Positions 1 through 7,465 of a DNA stretch of 35,774 nt are shown piece after piece. The DNA is from a virus. The stretch spans positions 1-35,774 of the IMG/VR virus record IMGVR_UViG_3300049732_000304; one strand, written 5' to 3'. Both the position numbers and the translations under genes were made by a program. A model generated the notes under the pieces. It searched no databases. It saw nothing but the letters and a program-made list of their open reading frames with translations, and was not told the DNA's origin. How positions within the stretch are numbered: the first letter of the stretch is position 1; each line of letters opens with the position of its first letter.

Positions 1-830
1 TCCTCTTCCTGTATCTGCGTAATGAATGCAATTTCCAGTTGACGGTACACCTTGCGAGCTTCGGGCGGAAGATCCACAAGAATGTCCTGAAATATGAGAT
101 CTGGCATGTCCAGCCAATCCTCTGCCTTGAGGCGTAGGACCATAGGATCAATCTTGGCGGCGATGCGCTCAGCCGAATTCATTTTCGGCTGCCAGTCGTA
201 CCCACCAAATCCGGACGGGTAGAAGTACTCGTTGCGATAGTGAGTGATGAACCGCCCCAGCGCAAGTCCCTGATCCAGAATGTAAATCTGCCCGAACAAG
301 TCCAGCAGCGATCGTGGGGCGGGCGTGCCAGTCAAGATCCAGCGCCGCTTGAAGCTCGGCACCATCTGGCGCATGGCTTTGAATCGCTTGGTGGACGAAT
401 TCTTGAACTTGGTGCTCTCGTCCACGCAGAGGATGTCAGCCCCGATACGCCGAAAGCGATTGTTCTCAAGAAGCCACGAAATCGCATCGGGGTTGATAAG
501 AAAGATATCAGCCTCAAGGTCGAGACATTGCTCCTTCTGGGCACCGTGGACGATGCAGTACGACAACTCGTTGAAATCAGCCCACTTCTGGATTTCGTCG
601 GGCCACGTCACCATCATCGGACGCAGGGGCGCTATCACCAGCATCCGCTTGTTGATCTTCTGCTGTTTGAGGATCTGGAACGCCGTCAGGGCTATTGACG
701 TCTTGCCCAGCCCCGGATCCAAGAACATCCCGCCGCAGCCCTGAGAAATCAGGAGGCGGATGGCCTTCTTCTGGTAATCTCTAGCGGGCCAATAGGACTT
801 CGACTGCTCGCTCGAAGGTATGGCAGACAT
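1..830 (-). CDS. SNF2/DEAD-like helicase (partial, C-terminus off left edge)
   Basis: About 276 N-terminal residues are visible and the frame stays open to the window edge. I see a Q-motif-like YQKKAIR near residue 19, Walker A DPGLGKT (38-44), a DEST motif II inside CVDESTKFKNSSTKRF, and motif III ILTGTPAP. This order is typical of phage SNF2-type superfamily 2 ATPases, which remodel or unwind DNA during replication or recombination. The start is ATG at 828-830, preceded by GAGGT at a short distance. It lies inside the end of the VRR-NUC gene, a 50-base overlap that implies translational coupling. The gene is the last visible member of the minus-strand replication operon. The family call is fairly sure; the exact role (helicase, translocase or branch migration) is inferred. 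Confidence 0.88.
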   Translation of the reverse strand, partial: MSAIPSSEQSKSYWPARDYQKKAIRLLISQGCGGMFLDPGLGKTSIALTAFQILKQQKINKRMLVIAPLRPMMVTWPDEIQKWADFNELSYCIVHGAQKEQCLDLEADIFLINPDAISWLLENNRFRRIGADILCVDESTKFKNSSTKRFKAMRQMVPSFKRRWILTGTPAPRSLLDLFGQIYILDQGLALGRFITHYRNEYFYPSGFGGYDWQPKMNSAERIAAKIDPMVLRLKAEDWLDMPDLIFQDILVDLPPEARKVYRQLEIAFITQIQEE

Positions 831-1059
831 AGACCTCAAAGCCCCTCTTAATTAGTAACCTGTGGATGTAATCCTGCAATGGTCTTGCTTCTTCCTTCAC
901 CCGTTTGAATTCAATGAATACCGCGCGCCCTCCATAGTCTAGAAATACACGATCCGGCCAACCGCGCCGACCCAGAAGATTGAGCTTAACAACGACCCCG
1001 TCTTGCGCTTCCCACCAATCGACGACGTCCTGCTCAGTCTTCTTTTCTAATACCGACAC
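781..1059 (-). CDS. VRR-NUC domain nuclease
   Basis: A 92-residue protein with the compact VRR-NUC fold signature: an early Glu, then GRRGWPDR with the metal-binding Asp, then FIEFKR (the E-x-K pair), then a downstream Gln (PLQDY). VRR-NUC proteins are small PD-(D/E)xK-type structure-specific nucleases, common beside phage SNF2 helicases and probably acting on replication or recombination branches. I chose GTG at 1057-1059 because AAAGGAGGT lies just upstream. A GTG at 1090-1092 would add 11 residues that include that Shine-Dalgarno sequence. The chosen start overlaps the end of the upstream nuclease gene by 13 bases, and the 3' end overlaps the helicase start. The SNF2 plus VRR-NUC pair probably works as a unit. 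Confidence 0.88.
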   Translation of the reverse strand: MSVLEKKTEQDVVDWWEAQDGVVVKLNLLGRRGWPDRVFLDYGGRAVFIEFKRVKEEARPLQDYIHRLLIKRGFEVYVCHTFERAVEVLLAR

Positions 1060-1685
1060 GGACCTCCTTTGCGCTGGGAGAAGTCGCACCACAGACAGTG
1101 TTGTCCGGGACGTGGGGAGAAGAATGTGTCGTTGAGCATCGGCTCGGCTCGCTTCATCCAGATTACTTGCTTCTCTGCGAGATTCTCCCGCTTCAGGGTG
1201 TCAGTCACCCCGTGTCCTTGATCGATGTAAATCGTGGTGATGCTGGCCTCGTCAGTCTTTGGGCGGCTGGATAGCCCCATGATCAGATAGAGCTCACGCT
1301 GGTAGACGTGGTCTTCCCACACCTTCCCGGTTTTCCATTCACCGAGATGCAGCGCGGGAGGGTCCTCCAGCAAGGCATCTATGACGCCCCGCACCCATGC
1401 TTCGGGAGAGTCCCATGGCACGACTTCCCAGCGGTCGTTGAATGCCACGCGAACTTCAGGCTCAAAACCATCGTCTCGCATGGCCTCCGCCCGGTTGACC
1501 GCGAACTGCGGCAGCGCCTCGGTCCAAGAACCAGACTTTAGGTAGCTCTCTAAGACTTCATGGATAAAAGAGCCACGCGCTGCCGCCGGACCCTTCGGCC
1601 CCATGGGAACTCGGTCCTTGTGGCGAAATTTGAACGCCAGCGGGCATTTCTGGTAGAGCCCGTACTGGCTAAGAGTCCATGGCAT
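1047..1685 (-). CDS. Cas4/RecB-like PD-(D/E)xK exonuclease with probable Fe-S cluster cysteines
   Basis: A 212-residue nuclease of the RecB/Cas4 type (PDDEXK_1). Visible motifs: QYGLYQKCP (Cys14), GSFIHEVLE (His42), GVIDALLED (Asp103), GEWKTGK (Glu116 and Lys118), then YQRELYLI with the conserved Q-x3-Y. Three further cysteines end the protein (C197, C200, C210). One early Cys and three late ones is the arrangement that holds a 4Fe-4S cluster in Cas4 and AddB. Expected role: 5'-3' ssDNA exonuclease in replication or recombination. ATG at 1683-1685 is preceded by GGAG, and the gene overlaps the polymerase stop by 17 bases. A longer upstream start exists (to 1739) but lies deep inside the polymerase gene. 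No Cas genes are nearby, so this is not a CRISPR component. Confidence 0.87.
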   Translation of the reverse strand: MPWTLSQYGLYQKCPLAFKFRHKDRVPMGPKGPAAARGSFIHEVLESYLKSGSWTEALPQFAVNRAEAMRDDGFEPEVRVAFNDRWEVVPWDSPEAWVRGVIDALLEDPPALHLGEWKTGKVWEDHVYQRELYLIMGLSSRPKTDEASITTIYIDQGHGVTDTLKRENLAEKQVIWMKRAEPMLNDTFFSPRPGQHCLWCDFSQRKGGPCRY

Positions 1686-3459
1686 GGAGTTCTCCGAAGT
1701 TATAGCCCCAGAAGCCCTCGGAGCGCATGGGGACGTCAAAGCGGTCGCGATTCATGACCTCTTTGAGAATCTTCATGTCCATGATGAGGTCATCTTCGGG
1801 CACGGAGATGTCAATTTCATCGTGCATGGCGATGAGAAAGACGTTGGACGATGGGCGGACAGCGTCCCAATCGATCACGGTTTGCTTCGTCTGGTCCGCC
1901 GCGCTAGGTTGAATCAGATAATTCAACAGCTTGTATTCGAAGGAGCGCATCACGCCGTTCACTAGCCGGGGAGCCTCAGGTAGATAAAGCCGTCCGCCCC
2001 ACGTTCGTAGGGGAGTGTTATTCCGCCCCCGAATCCGTAGCGCGTTTCCAAGCTGGCGGACACCGGGAAGTGCCGACATGTAAGCTTCACGCAGAACATG
2101 GGCACGGCTGTAGTCGGTCCCGAGTTGCTGGGAAAGCCCCGTAACTCCAGAACCGTAGATGATGGAGAAGCCGATGATCTTCACCTCCTTCCTTTGGAGT
2201 TCGATGCCGGTGAGGTTAAGAATCATCTGGCGAGCCATTTCGTGAGGATCGAGGTCCGGGTTCTCACGATACGCCTGCATGAGCGCGCCATCCTCGTAGT
2301 GCGCCAGAATGCGAATCTCCTGCGAGGAGAAGTCGCGCTTCGCCCAGCGATGCCCCTCTTCTGGGAGAAGGTACTGGCGCATCATCGGAATTTCCATGAA
2401 TCCCTCGGGAGCCTTCGCCTTCATCTCTCCTGGAGGATTGGTGAGGTTAGGTTTATCGCAAGATAAACGACCCGTGCGGGTGCCCTTGAATGACTCCGAG
2501 CCGCCGTAGCCTTCTTGACGAACTTGATTCCAGTTGGGGTGGACTCGCCCGTTGGATGCAATCGCCTGATTATACCACGGCACTCCAAACGTGCCGTGAC
2601 ACGTTGACATACCGCCCCGGTACAGCAGCAGAGCCAGCAATTCCGGATTGTTCACACCGCTGGTCAGCGCTCCCTTGGCCATAGATCTACGGCCCGTGGG
2701 GGTAAGTTTCCACTGAGTAACTGCCCCGGCGGAGTCGAGCGCTTGCGCCAACTCTTCATCAGAATCCACATTGAACGTGCATCCGAGAATGGAATGGATA
2801 CGGGCGTCCGCCGACTTGATGGATGCGTCCATCAAGTCAATATCTTTGCTCAGGCGCTCCGTGTCCACCCGTAGACCTTGACGCTCCGCCCGGTACAGGA
2901 TAGGCATCAAGCGCTGTTCACGCTGATATGCCTCGAGCATTCCTTGCTCTCTGATTAACGGGTAGAGCTTCTCGAATAGACGCCACGTACGTCCGATGTC
3001 ACCGAGAGCATAGAGCTCCACGATCTCCACGGGTGCCTTCGCAATGAAGGCACCCCAGTTCTTCTTAGTCGCGCCGGGGACGTTACGGAGGATCCAGTCC
3101 TTGAGAATATCTTGCTCTTCTGGAGGTTCTCCGAGAATGCGCTCGGCCGAGGGTTTGAGGCTCAGACTGTCGGCATGGGGGTCGTGAAGGAAAATGAGAA
3201 ACTGCGTGTCGTGAACCTTGAGGGGGTCCCGGGGCATTGGAAGTCCGAACCAGTACATCGCCACGGAAACGTCGAACTTGGAATGGTGGAAGAGAAGTTC
3301 TTGCTCCCAAACTTCATGACAAGCGGCCCTCATGGCTTGCCAATCGGTGAGGTAGTACTCGTGGCTGTTTGATTCTCGGATTGCTAGACCTACTGGCTTC
3401 GGCGGATACTTGCTGGTATTCCCTTCGATTGCTTCTGTTTCAAAGTCCAAGACCCACAT
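1669..3459 (-). CDS. Family A DNA polymerase with 3'-5' exonuclease domain
   Basis: A 596-residue replicative polymerase. N-terminal proofreading domain: ExoI LDFETE (Asp5, Glu7), ExoII HHSKFD (Asp63), ExoIII YALGD (Tyr150, Asp154). Polymerase domain: TGRLS (329-333), motif A RDFSSQEIR (Asp376), motif B RKEVKIIGFSIIYG (about 423-436) and motif C MHDEID (His546, Asp547, Glu548). All catalytic residues are present. It is shorter than T7 gp5 (about 700 residues) and lacks a 5'-3' exonuclease domain, which neighbouring nucleases may replace. AAGGAG lies seven bases before the ATG at 3457-3459. It sits centrally in the minus-strand replication operon and should copy the phage genome with the primase-helicase at 7845. 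Confidence 0.97.
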   Translation of the reverse strand: MWVLDFETEAIEGNTSKYPPKPVGLAIRESNSHEYYLTDWQAMRAACHEVWEQELLFHHSKFDVSVAMYWFGLPMPRDPLKVHDTQFLIFLHDPHADSLSLKPSAERILGEPPEEQDILKDWILRNVPGATKKNWGAFIAKAPVEIVELYALGDIGRTWRLFEKLYPLIREQGMLEAYQREQRLMPILYRAERQGLRVDTERLSKDIDLMDASIKSADARIHSILGCTFNVDSDEELAQALDSAGAVTQWKLTPTGRRSMAKGALTSGVNNPELLALLLYRGGMSTCHGTFGVPWYNQAIASNGRVHPNWNQVRQEGYGGSESFKGTRTGRLSCDKPNLTNPPGEMKAKAPEGFMEIPMMRQYLLPEEGHRWAKRDFSSQEIRILAHYEDGALMQAYRENPDLDPHEMARQMILNLTGIELQRKEVKIIGFSIIYGSGVTGLSQQLGTDYSRAHVLREAYMSALPGVRQLGNALRIRGRNNTPLRTWGGRLYLPEAPRLVNGVMRSFEYKLLNYLIQPSAADQTKQTVIDWDAVRPSSNVFLIAMHDEIDISVPEDDLIMDMKILKEVMNRDRFDVPMRSEGFWGYNFGELHAMDS

Positions 3460-3555
3460 CTGTTTCTCCTTAGAATTGTAGGCCGGGGATTCTTACCTTA
3501 GGCTCCCCGACAGGCCCGTCCACGGTTTTCCCTGTGATCTGCAGGGCTCCTGTGA

Positions 3556-4371
3556 TCAGTATTTCCTGGATGTTGGGACGGCGGGCTGCGGCGCCGACTG
3601 CTGCGACTTCGCGTACGGCGCGAGCAAGAGACTCTCGCTGGCCTTGATCTTCTGGCGCAGGGCCTCCAAGCGGTCGTCGGGAACGTAGCCGACCTTGTTG
3701 AAATAGACGTGGAACTGATGCTTCGGATGGGGCTCGGTGTAGATCTCGGTAATGACGCTCCACACGGGCCTTCCGTCGAGTCCGGCGAGCTGCGTGATGT
3801 ACCCCGCCCAATAGCGAGTGGACGTGACGGGCAGCTTCATGATCGCCGTTTCCGCATCCAGCGTGTTCTCGTCGGAGTCGACCGCCGTGGCCGGAATCAA
3901 CACCAGACGCCGAACTTGGCTGCACGCCTTCCCGCGACCGCCGCGCGGGTCGGAGCCCCACGCGTTCTTCGGACAGCCGAAGCATTTGCCGTCGGGACCG
4001 CCCTGCCGCTCCTCGGAGTCCTCGTGAGGAGCAAGCTCCTCCTCTTCCCTAGACATGGCGAAGCATGCGGGATTCGCCGGCTGTTCGGGGTTGAACGGCT
4101 TGTTGTACCAGCGATTCTCGAAAATCACGTCCAGCACGACGCACTGGAGGCGATTGTTCGCAACGGGAGTCCCCTGCCACGAGATCTGCCCCGCACGCAA
4201 CGAAATCGCCCCACCGACCGGGCGCTCGAGCATCGCCGCAGCCTTGGCTTCGTTCGCAAGCTGCTCGGCGACGCTCACGGGGAGGTTGCTCTTGCGAACT
4301 ACGGGCATGTCGCCCATGGTGGACGGCTGGAGGACCACCTTCTCCTCCGGTTTGATCTCCTGCTTTGCCAT
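3556..4371 (-). CDS. Probable ssDNA-binding / replication-associated protein with Cys motif
   Basis: A 271-residue protein. A central loop carries CFAMSREEE, then CFGCPKNAWGS and GRGKAC, a C...CxxC...C pattern suggesting a metal site. It is followed by beta-rich sequence (RRLVLIPATA, YWAGYITQLA, VWSVITEIYTEP, HQFHVYFNKVGYV) that could be an OB-like fold. The C-terminus is low in complexity (SQQSAPQPAVPTS). I recall this CxxCxxNxWGS...GKAC arrangement from phage proteins encoded next to polymerases and recombination genes, often considered ssDNA-binding. The function is inferred from that and from its place directly upstream of the polymerase. ATG at 4369-4371 is chosen because AAAGGAG lies just upstream; a longer start adds 19 residues that include it. 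The 96 bases to the polymerase start hold no gene I can support. Confidence 0.72.
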   Translation of the reverse strand: MAKQEIKPEEKVVLQPSTMGDMPVVRKSNLPVSVAEQLANEAKAAAMLERPVGGAISLRAGQISWQGTPVANNRLQCVVLDVIFENRWYNKPFNPEQPANPACFAMSREEEELAPHEDSEERQGGPDGKCFGCPKNAWGSDPRGGRGKACSQVRRLVLIPATAVDSDENTLDAETAIMKLPVTSTRYWAGYITQLAGLDGRPVWSVITEIYTEPHPKHQFHVYFNKVGYVPDDRLEALRQKIKASESLLLAPYAKSQQSAPQPAVPTSRKY

Positions 4372-4382
4372 TCGTAACTCCT

Positions 4383-4763
4383 TTAGGTCGGTTGTTTTGA
4401 AATGCTGAGCTTGTCGACCGGGAACCATTCGATCCCCGGAACCTCCACGCCAACATCTTTCCTCTCCTTCACGGCCTTGGCGTTGATGCGCCGGTAGAGC
4501 AAATCGAATTCTCCGGTCGCCCGGATGTGAGTGTAGAGCTTGTCGATGTCGCCGATGGACGGCTCCGAGGACACCGAGTGCTTGATGATCGCGACTTTAC
4601 CGCCCGCCGCCGTGATCTTTCCCTCGCGGAAGGCGTCGACTAGACGCTGTTTGAGCGCTTTTTCCTCGGCGTCCATAGCGTCGACTTCACGTTGCTTCGC
4701 CAACCGGGCTTCTCTGGCAAGATAGTAGCAATCGACGAGTGCTGCGAGTTCTTCGGCGGTCAT
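4383..4763 (-). CDS. Conserved phage protein, Gam/Gp157-like candidate
   Basis: 126 residues. An N-terminal helical segment rich in Ala, Glu, Arg and Lys (about residues 1-48, LAREARLAKQREVDAMDAEE) looks like a coiled coil. It is followed by a compact domain with KVAIIKHSVSSEPSIGD and YTHIRATGEFDLLYRRIN, ending in GVEVPGIEWFPVD. Proteins with this two-part layout are common in phage replication operons beside ssDNA-binding proteins; their function is usually unassigned. The ATG overlaps the stop of the upstream gene as ATGA, so translation is probably coupled. A role in binding ssDNA or a nuclease is a guess from context only. Confidence 0.75.
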   Translation of the reverse strand: MTAEELAALVDCYYLAREARLAKQREVDAMDAEEKALKQRLVDAFREGKITAAGGKVAIIKHSVSSEPSIGDIDKLYTHIRATGEFDLLYRRINAKAVKERKDVGVEVPGIEWFPVDKLSISKQPT

Positions 4764-4951
4764 TTGGCCCCCAAGAATTTGACTTGAGTTTTATCTTTGG
4801 TCCAGTGGAACATATTGTTCTCTTCCGGATTAAATTGACCAGACCATAGATCTACCGCTTCTTTGATGTACAGAGAGACCTCGTGCGGTTTGAGATTTTC
4901 TCCATCCGTGCCTTTGGAGGGCACGGTCACCAAGAAGGTAAAAGATCTCAT
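4760..4951 (-). CDS. Small hypothetical protein
   Basis: 63 residues, starting MRSFTFLVTVPSKGTDG, with a region EVSLYIKEAVDLWSGQF that could be an amphipathic helix and a basic end (KDKTQVKFLGAK). I recognise no family. It is joined to both neighbours by ATGA stop/start overlaps (4948-4951 and 4760-4763), which supports real, coupled translation despite its size. It belongs to the early replication operon. Confidence 0.65.
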   Translation of the reverse strand: MRSFTFLVTVPSKGTDGENLKPHEVSLYIKEAVDLWSGQFNPEENNMFHWTKDKTQVKFLGAK

Positions 4952-5169
4952 CGGTCTACGATCTCCTCGATCTTGGTGATGGCCGACTCCAGGCTGTCGT
5001 GCGCCTCGACGAGATCGTCCGCGTTGGATTGATCTTCATCGCTACGCAGAGATTCGGGCTTGTTCTCGAAGGCATCGCTTTCGTCATCTTTGACCCCTTC
5101 GAGGGCTTGGGACTGCTCTTTGAGGACTTCCAGGATCTTCTGCAACTCCTTCTTACGGCTTTGATTCAC
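4948..5169 (-). CDS. Small acidic coiled-coil protein
   Basis: 73 residues. A short basic start (NQSRKKELQK) precedes a largely helical, strongly acidic body (GVKDDESDAFENKPESLRSDEDQ) and a final heptad-like SLESAITKIEEIVDR. A coiled coil is likely; no enzyme motif is present. GTG is the start, with GGGAG five bases upstream. It is the first gene after a 76-base gap carrying an extended -10 promoter candidate (5211-5219), so it may head a transcript running through the ssDNA-binding, polymerase and nuclease genes. Acidic small early proteins are sometimes DNA mimics; nothing here proves that. Confidence 0.68.
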   Translation of the reverse strand: MNQSRKKELQKILEVLKEQSQALEGVKDDESDAFENKPESLRSDEDQSNADDLVEAHDSLESAITKIEEIVDR

Positions 5170-5210
5170 AGTAACTCCCTCTGAGATTGAAGTAACCCAC
5201 CTACCCCATC

Positions 5211-5219
5211 AGTATAGCA
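5211..5219 (-). promoter_or_regulatory. Candidate extended -10 promoter for the replication genes
   Basis: On the minus strand the sequence reads TGCTATACT, a TGn extended -10 with five of six matches to TATAAT. No good -35 is seen (TTACCC lies roughly 18 bases upstream). It sits in the gap before the gene starting at 5169, about 40 bases upstream of its GTG. Confidence 0.4.
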
Positions 5220-5245
5220 CAGGACAGGTGGGATGGGTAAGACAT

Positions 5246-5389
5246 TTACCGATTACACCCGTCCGGACCACACCAAACCTTCTCCAGAAAGGTCCGGAGC
5301 CCGTGCTTCTGGACGTTGTCAATGACAACGTAGAGGGCGGCGCTCATGAGAAGCCAGAGCACAAGGAGAAACACGATGATCTTTTTCAT
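5246..5389 (-). CDS. Small single-pass membrane protein
   Basis: 47 residues beginning MKKIIVFLLVLWLLMSAALYVVID, a Lys-Lys start followed by about 20 hydrophobic residues. A polar tail ends in CGPDGCNR. This is an inner-membrane anchor (or uncleaved signal) with a short exported or cytoplasmic tail carrying two cysteines. The ATG at 5387-5389 overlaps the upstream stop as ATGA; a longer upstream frame exists but is Arg-rich and unconvincing. Its position among early genes, near a lipoprotein and another tiny membrane peptide, fits superinfection exclusion or another membrane effect better than lysis, but that is inference. Confidence 0.68.
   Translation of the reverse strand: MKKIIVFLLVLWLLMSAALYVVIDNVQKHGLRTFLEKVWCGPDGCNR
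5313..5331. repeat. Perfect 8-bp hairpin inside the small membrane-protein gene
   Basis: ACGTTGTC-AAT-GACAACGT forms a perfect 8-bp stem with a 3-base loop within the coding sequence. There is no T-run next to it, so it is not a classical terminator. Confidence 0.55.
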
Positions 5390-5865
5390 CCGAAGTCGAC
5401 GGCGCCGTTGTCCGCGCCGAGCTCGAAGGCTTTCATCCAGTGGACGTAACGATCGTAGAACCACGTTCCGCCGCCCTTGGCCCGATCATTCCAACCTTGG
5501 AAATCGTGGAGGAGCTTCTCGCAGATTTCGGAGCCGAGCGTGCCTTCATTATCGGCGAAGTTGATCAACTCCATGAACGGACCGGGCTGGGGTTCGGCCC
5601 ATACCTGATCGGTCGTGGTACCGACGAGCGCCGCGAGCTGCTCCCGCCACTCATTGTATCCGCTGTACGACCCCGCCCGGAAGCTATATTCGCTGACGTA
5701 CGAGTAAAGCATGTTCTCTTCCAGCGGAGTAAAACGCGAGGCGGGGAAATCTATGTGGGGGTAGAACTTCCGCAGTCCCTGGTCGTAGTAGTCCCCGCTC
5801 TCATCGCCTTCGTTGAATGCGCGAACCTTCACAAGTCCGCTGTAAGCCCTGATGTCAAGTCCCAT
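5386..5865 (-). CDS. Conserved hypothetical phage protein (MGLDIRAYS family)
   Basis: 159 residues beginning MGLDIRAYSGL, a start I recall from many phage hypothetical proteins. It is rich in aromatic residues (YYDQGLRKFYPHIDF, LYSYVSEYSFRAGSYSGYNEW, GGGTWFYDRYVHWMKAFELG), suggesting a soluble alpha/beta fold. No catalytic motif is recognised. AAAGGAG lies just before the ATG at 5863-5865. It is coupled to the small membrane protein downstream by an ATGA overlap. The function is unknown in the family as far as I know. Confidence 0.8.
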   Translation of the reverse strand: MGLDIRAYSGLVKVRAFNEGDESGDYYDQGLRKFYPHIDFPASRFTPLEENMLYSYVSEYSFRAGSYSGYNEWREQLAALVGTTTDQVWAEPQPGPFMELINFADNEGTLGSEICEKLLHDFQGWNDRAKGGGTWFYDRYVHWMKAFELGADNGAVDFG

Positions 5866-5882
5866 TTGTAACTCCTTTGAGG

Positions 5883-5972
5883 TTATTCACGATCACCGAA
5901 ACGAGCTAATAGTCCATAGATGATTGCCACAACCAGACTGACCACCACCCAGCAGACTATTAGCTCAAGCAC
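5883..5972 (-). CDS. Candidate 29-residue membrane peptide
   Basis: A GTG-started frame encodes a peptide with a nearly continuous hydrophobic stretch (LIVCWVVVSLVVAIIYGLLA) and a charged end (RFGDRE). The start lies four bases after the lipoprotein stop (TGA), with GGGAAG upstream as a possible ribosome site. An alternative ATG at 5975-5977 gives only five residues. Single-pass peptides of this size are typical of phage early operons but hard to prove from sequence. Confidence 0.45.
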   Translation of the reverse strand: MLELIVCWVVVSLVVAIIYGLLARFGDRE

Positions 5973-5976
5973 TTCA

Positions 5977-6189
5977 TCACTTCCCACCGCCGTCCGCAGC
6001 GCTGCCTCCATCCCCTGGCTGACCGGACGGAATCGCAGAGGTGTTGCCCGAGAGAATCAGCTTGGTGTAGGGAGTCGTCACGATGACCCCGCCCACTCCG
6101 AGAACAGGCTTGCCTTCGGGCACGATGTAGTCGAACGATTGCGTGGTCGAACAGCCCGCGAGGGCCAGAAGTACGATGAATCTTTTCAC
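5977..6189 (-). CDS. Small phage lipoprotein
   Basis: 70 residues with a classical lipoprotein signal: basic start MKR, hydrophobic core FIVLLA, and a lipobox LAGC with Cys13, so the mature lipoprotein would have about 58 residues. The body (YIVPEGKPVLGVGGVIVTTP, LILSGNTSAI) is beta-prone and the tail is Gly/Asp-rich. AAAGGAG precedes the GTG start. Early phage lipoproteins often block superinfection by occupying an outer-membrane receptor (for example T5 Llp), but the sequence itself does not show this function. It lies in a cluster with two tiny membrane proteins. Confidence 0.75.
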   Translation of the reverse strand: MKRFIVLLALAGCSTTQSFDYIVPEGKPVLGVGGVIVTTPYTKLILSGNTSAIPSGQPGDGGSAADGGGK

Positions 6190-6254
6190 TTGGTCTCTCC
6201 TTTATCCGACGAAATTGTCGGCTCAAGAGGCCGAAGCCCCTTGCGCGGACCTTC

Positions 6255-7025
6255 TCATGCGGCCAGCTTGATAGCGTGGTCCCAGAGTCCCCGGTTGATG
6301 TTGACCTGCTCTTTGATCGCCCGTACGGCGCGGATATTCGAGCGTCGCCCGCTGAAGGAACGTCCCGAGTGCGTGCGGGAGAGGATATTCTCCTGGATCA
6401 CATTCAAAGTCGTCCAGGCATCATTCGCCGCGTCCTTGTCACGATGCCGCTCCAGCACTTGATCGGTTGTGAGCAGCGGCGAGAGCCCGTGATAGCGGAG
6501 CTCCAGCGCGCGGCGGGCAAAGTCATGTTGCTCACTGCGCGTCAGAACGCGAGTCGCCATTGAGCGGACCGAGCGCATGAGCACGGGTAGCTCTTCGGTA
6601 ATGATCTTCACCGCCCCGAACTGCACCGCCTCGAGAGTCGCGGCGTAGCCGGAGTGTCGGACGGTTGCGCCGCCGAGCATGGTTCCGACAATCAAACCGT
6701 TCGAGCAGATAAAGCTGAAGAGGCCCGAGAACAGCCGATACGTCGCCGTGCCGTCATGCCCGTTGACGAGAATCATCTCCGGGAAGAGCTCTCCGCCACG
6801 AGGGTCTTCGAGCTTCTCGAAATCCTCGTGGCGGAAGCGCAGCATGTGTCGGGCGTACGGCGCCCGTTCCTCGGAGCGGCTCTTCGTTTGGGAAGCGCCC
6901 ACGACGCTCCAGCCGCTGTCGATCAGCCCCTCCACGATGGGCTTCGTGGGGATGAACACGTACGAACTCGACACACCCGGATAGGGCTTGGTCGCGTAGA
7001 TTGCTGGTAGAGCTTTGAGATCCAT
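6255..7025 (-). CDS. DUF932-like phage protein
   Basis: 256 residues resembling the DUF932 / phage-plasmid-like TIGR03299 group. Features: VFIPTKPIVEGLIDSGWSVVG near the start, PYARHMLRFRHED, ILVNGHDGTATYRLFSGLFSFICSNGLIVG in the centre, and AWTTLNVIQENILS with GRRSNIRAVRAI near the end. The NxHDG...SNGL pattern is the most telling. Family members are common on plasmids and phages but have no settled biochemical role. ATG at 7023-7025 follows AAAGGA. It lies four bases after the winged-helix gene, so the two are probably co-translated. Confidence 0.85.
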   Translation of the reverse strand: MDLKALPAIYATKPYPGVSSSYVFIPTKPIVEGLIDSGWSVVGASQTKSRSEERAPYARHMLRFRHEDFEKLEDPRGGELFPEMILVNGHDGTATYRLFSGLFSFICSNGLIVGTMLGGATVRHSGYAATLEAVQFGAVKIITEELPVLMRSVRSMATRVLTRSEQHDFARRALELRYHGLSPLLTTDQVLERHRDKDAANDAWTTLNVIQENILSRTHSGRSFSGRRSNIRAVRAIKEQVNINRGLWDHAIKLAA

Positions 7026-7029
7026 GGTG

Positions 7030-7425
7030 CTATCCTTTGAAGATGGGTGCGAGTGCGTCGTAGATGGCGCGGGCCTCTTCCATAGAGACCACAGCCGACT
7101 GTCCCTTGGGGAGAGGAATCATGAGGAGCACGGCGTCCTTCTTCTTGATGCGGGTGGTTTTCCGAACGACGGGAGCATCGAGCCGCCCTTCGCCGTTCAT
7201 TTCCTCCGGAAGCTCCTTCGCTACCGCCCGATACTGCGCCGCCCGCATCTTGTCCTTCTTTTCCGAGGACACCAACTTCGCTTCGACGAGCGTCGAAAGG
7301 GACGAGGAAACTGTCCCCTTGGGGATCGGGATGTGTTTGAGAGCCTGGAAAATCTGCTGCCCCGACAGAGGTCTGTCGGCGCCCTTCAGGACTGTGAAAA
7401 TCTCCTTCTTCGGATTGTAACTCAT
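7030..7425 (-). CDS. Winged-helix-like DNA-binding protein
   Basis: 131 residues. The first 60 read like a winged helix: ILTVLKGADRPLSGQQIFQ-type helices (here FTVLKGADRPLSGQQIFQAL), then PKGTVSSSLSTLVEAKLVSSEKK as the recognition helix and wing. The second half holds a basic linker (RKTTRIKKKD) and VLLMIPLPKGQSAVVSMEEARAIYDAL. It resembles small MarR/BlaI-type regulators but I cannot name a family. The ATG at 7423-7425 has GGGAG upstream; an in-frame TTG at 7434 directly abuts that site and is less likely. Being near the head of the early operon, it may regulate this operon or the repeat region at 15.3 kb. Confidence 0.68.
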   Translation of the reverse strand: MSYNPKKEIFTVLKGADRPLSGQQIFQALKHIPIPKGTVSSSLSTLVEAKLVSSEKKDKMRAAQYRAVAKELPEEMNGEGRLDAPVVRKTTRIKKKDAVLLMIPLPKGQSAVVSMEEARAIYDALAPIFKG

Positions 7426-7465
7426 AACGATCAACTCCCTCTGTGATGTTAGGCACTACAGAAGC

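Noticed and set aside
3460-3555. Possible 17-residue gene between the ssDNA-binding-like gene and the polymerase
   Set aside because: The only start is a GTG without a ribosome site, and the longer frame is antisense-free but runs out of the upstream gene. I see no supported gene in these 96 bases.
5246-5389. Holin or spanin assignment for the 47-residue membrane protein
   Set aside because: It lies in the early operon far from any endolysin, and none is recognised in the window. A membrane span alone does not support a lysis role.
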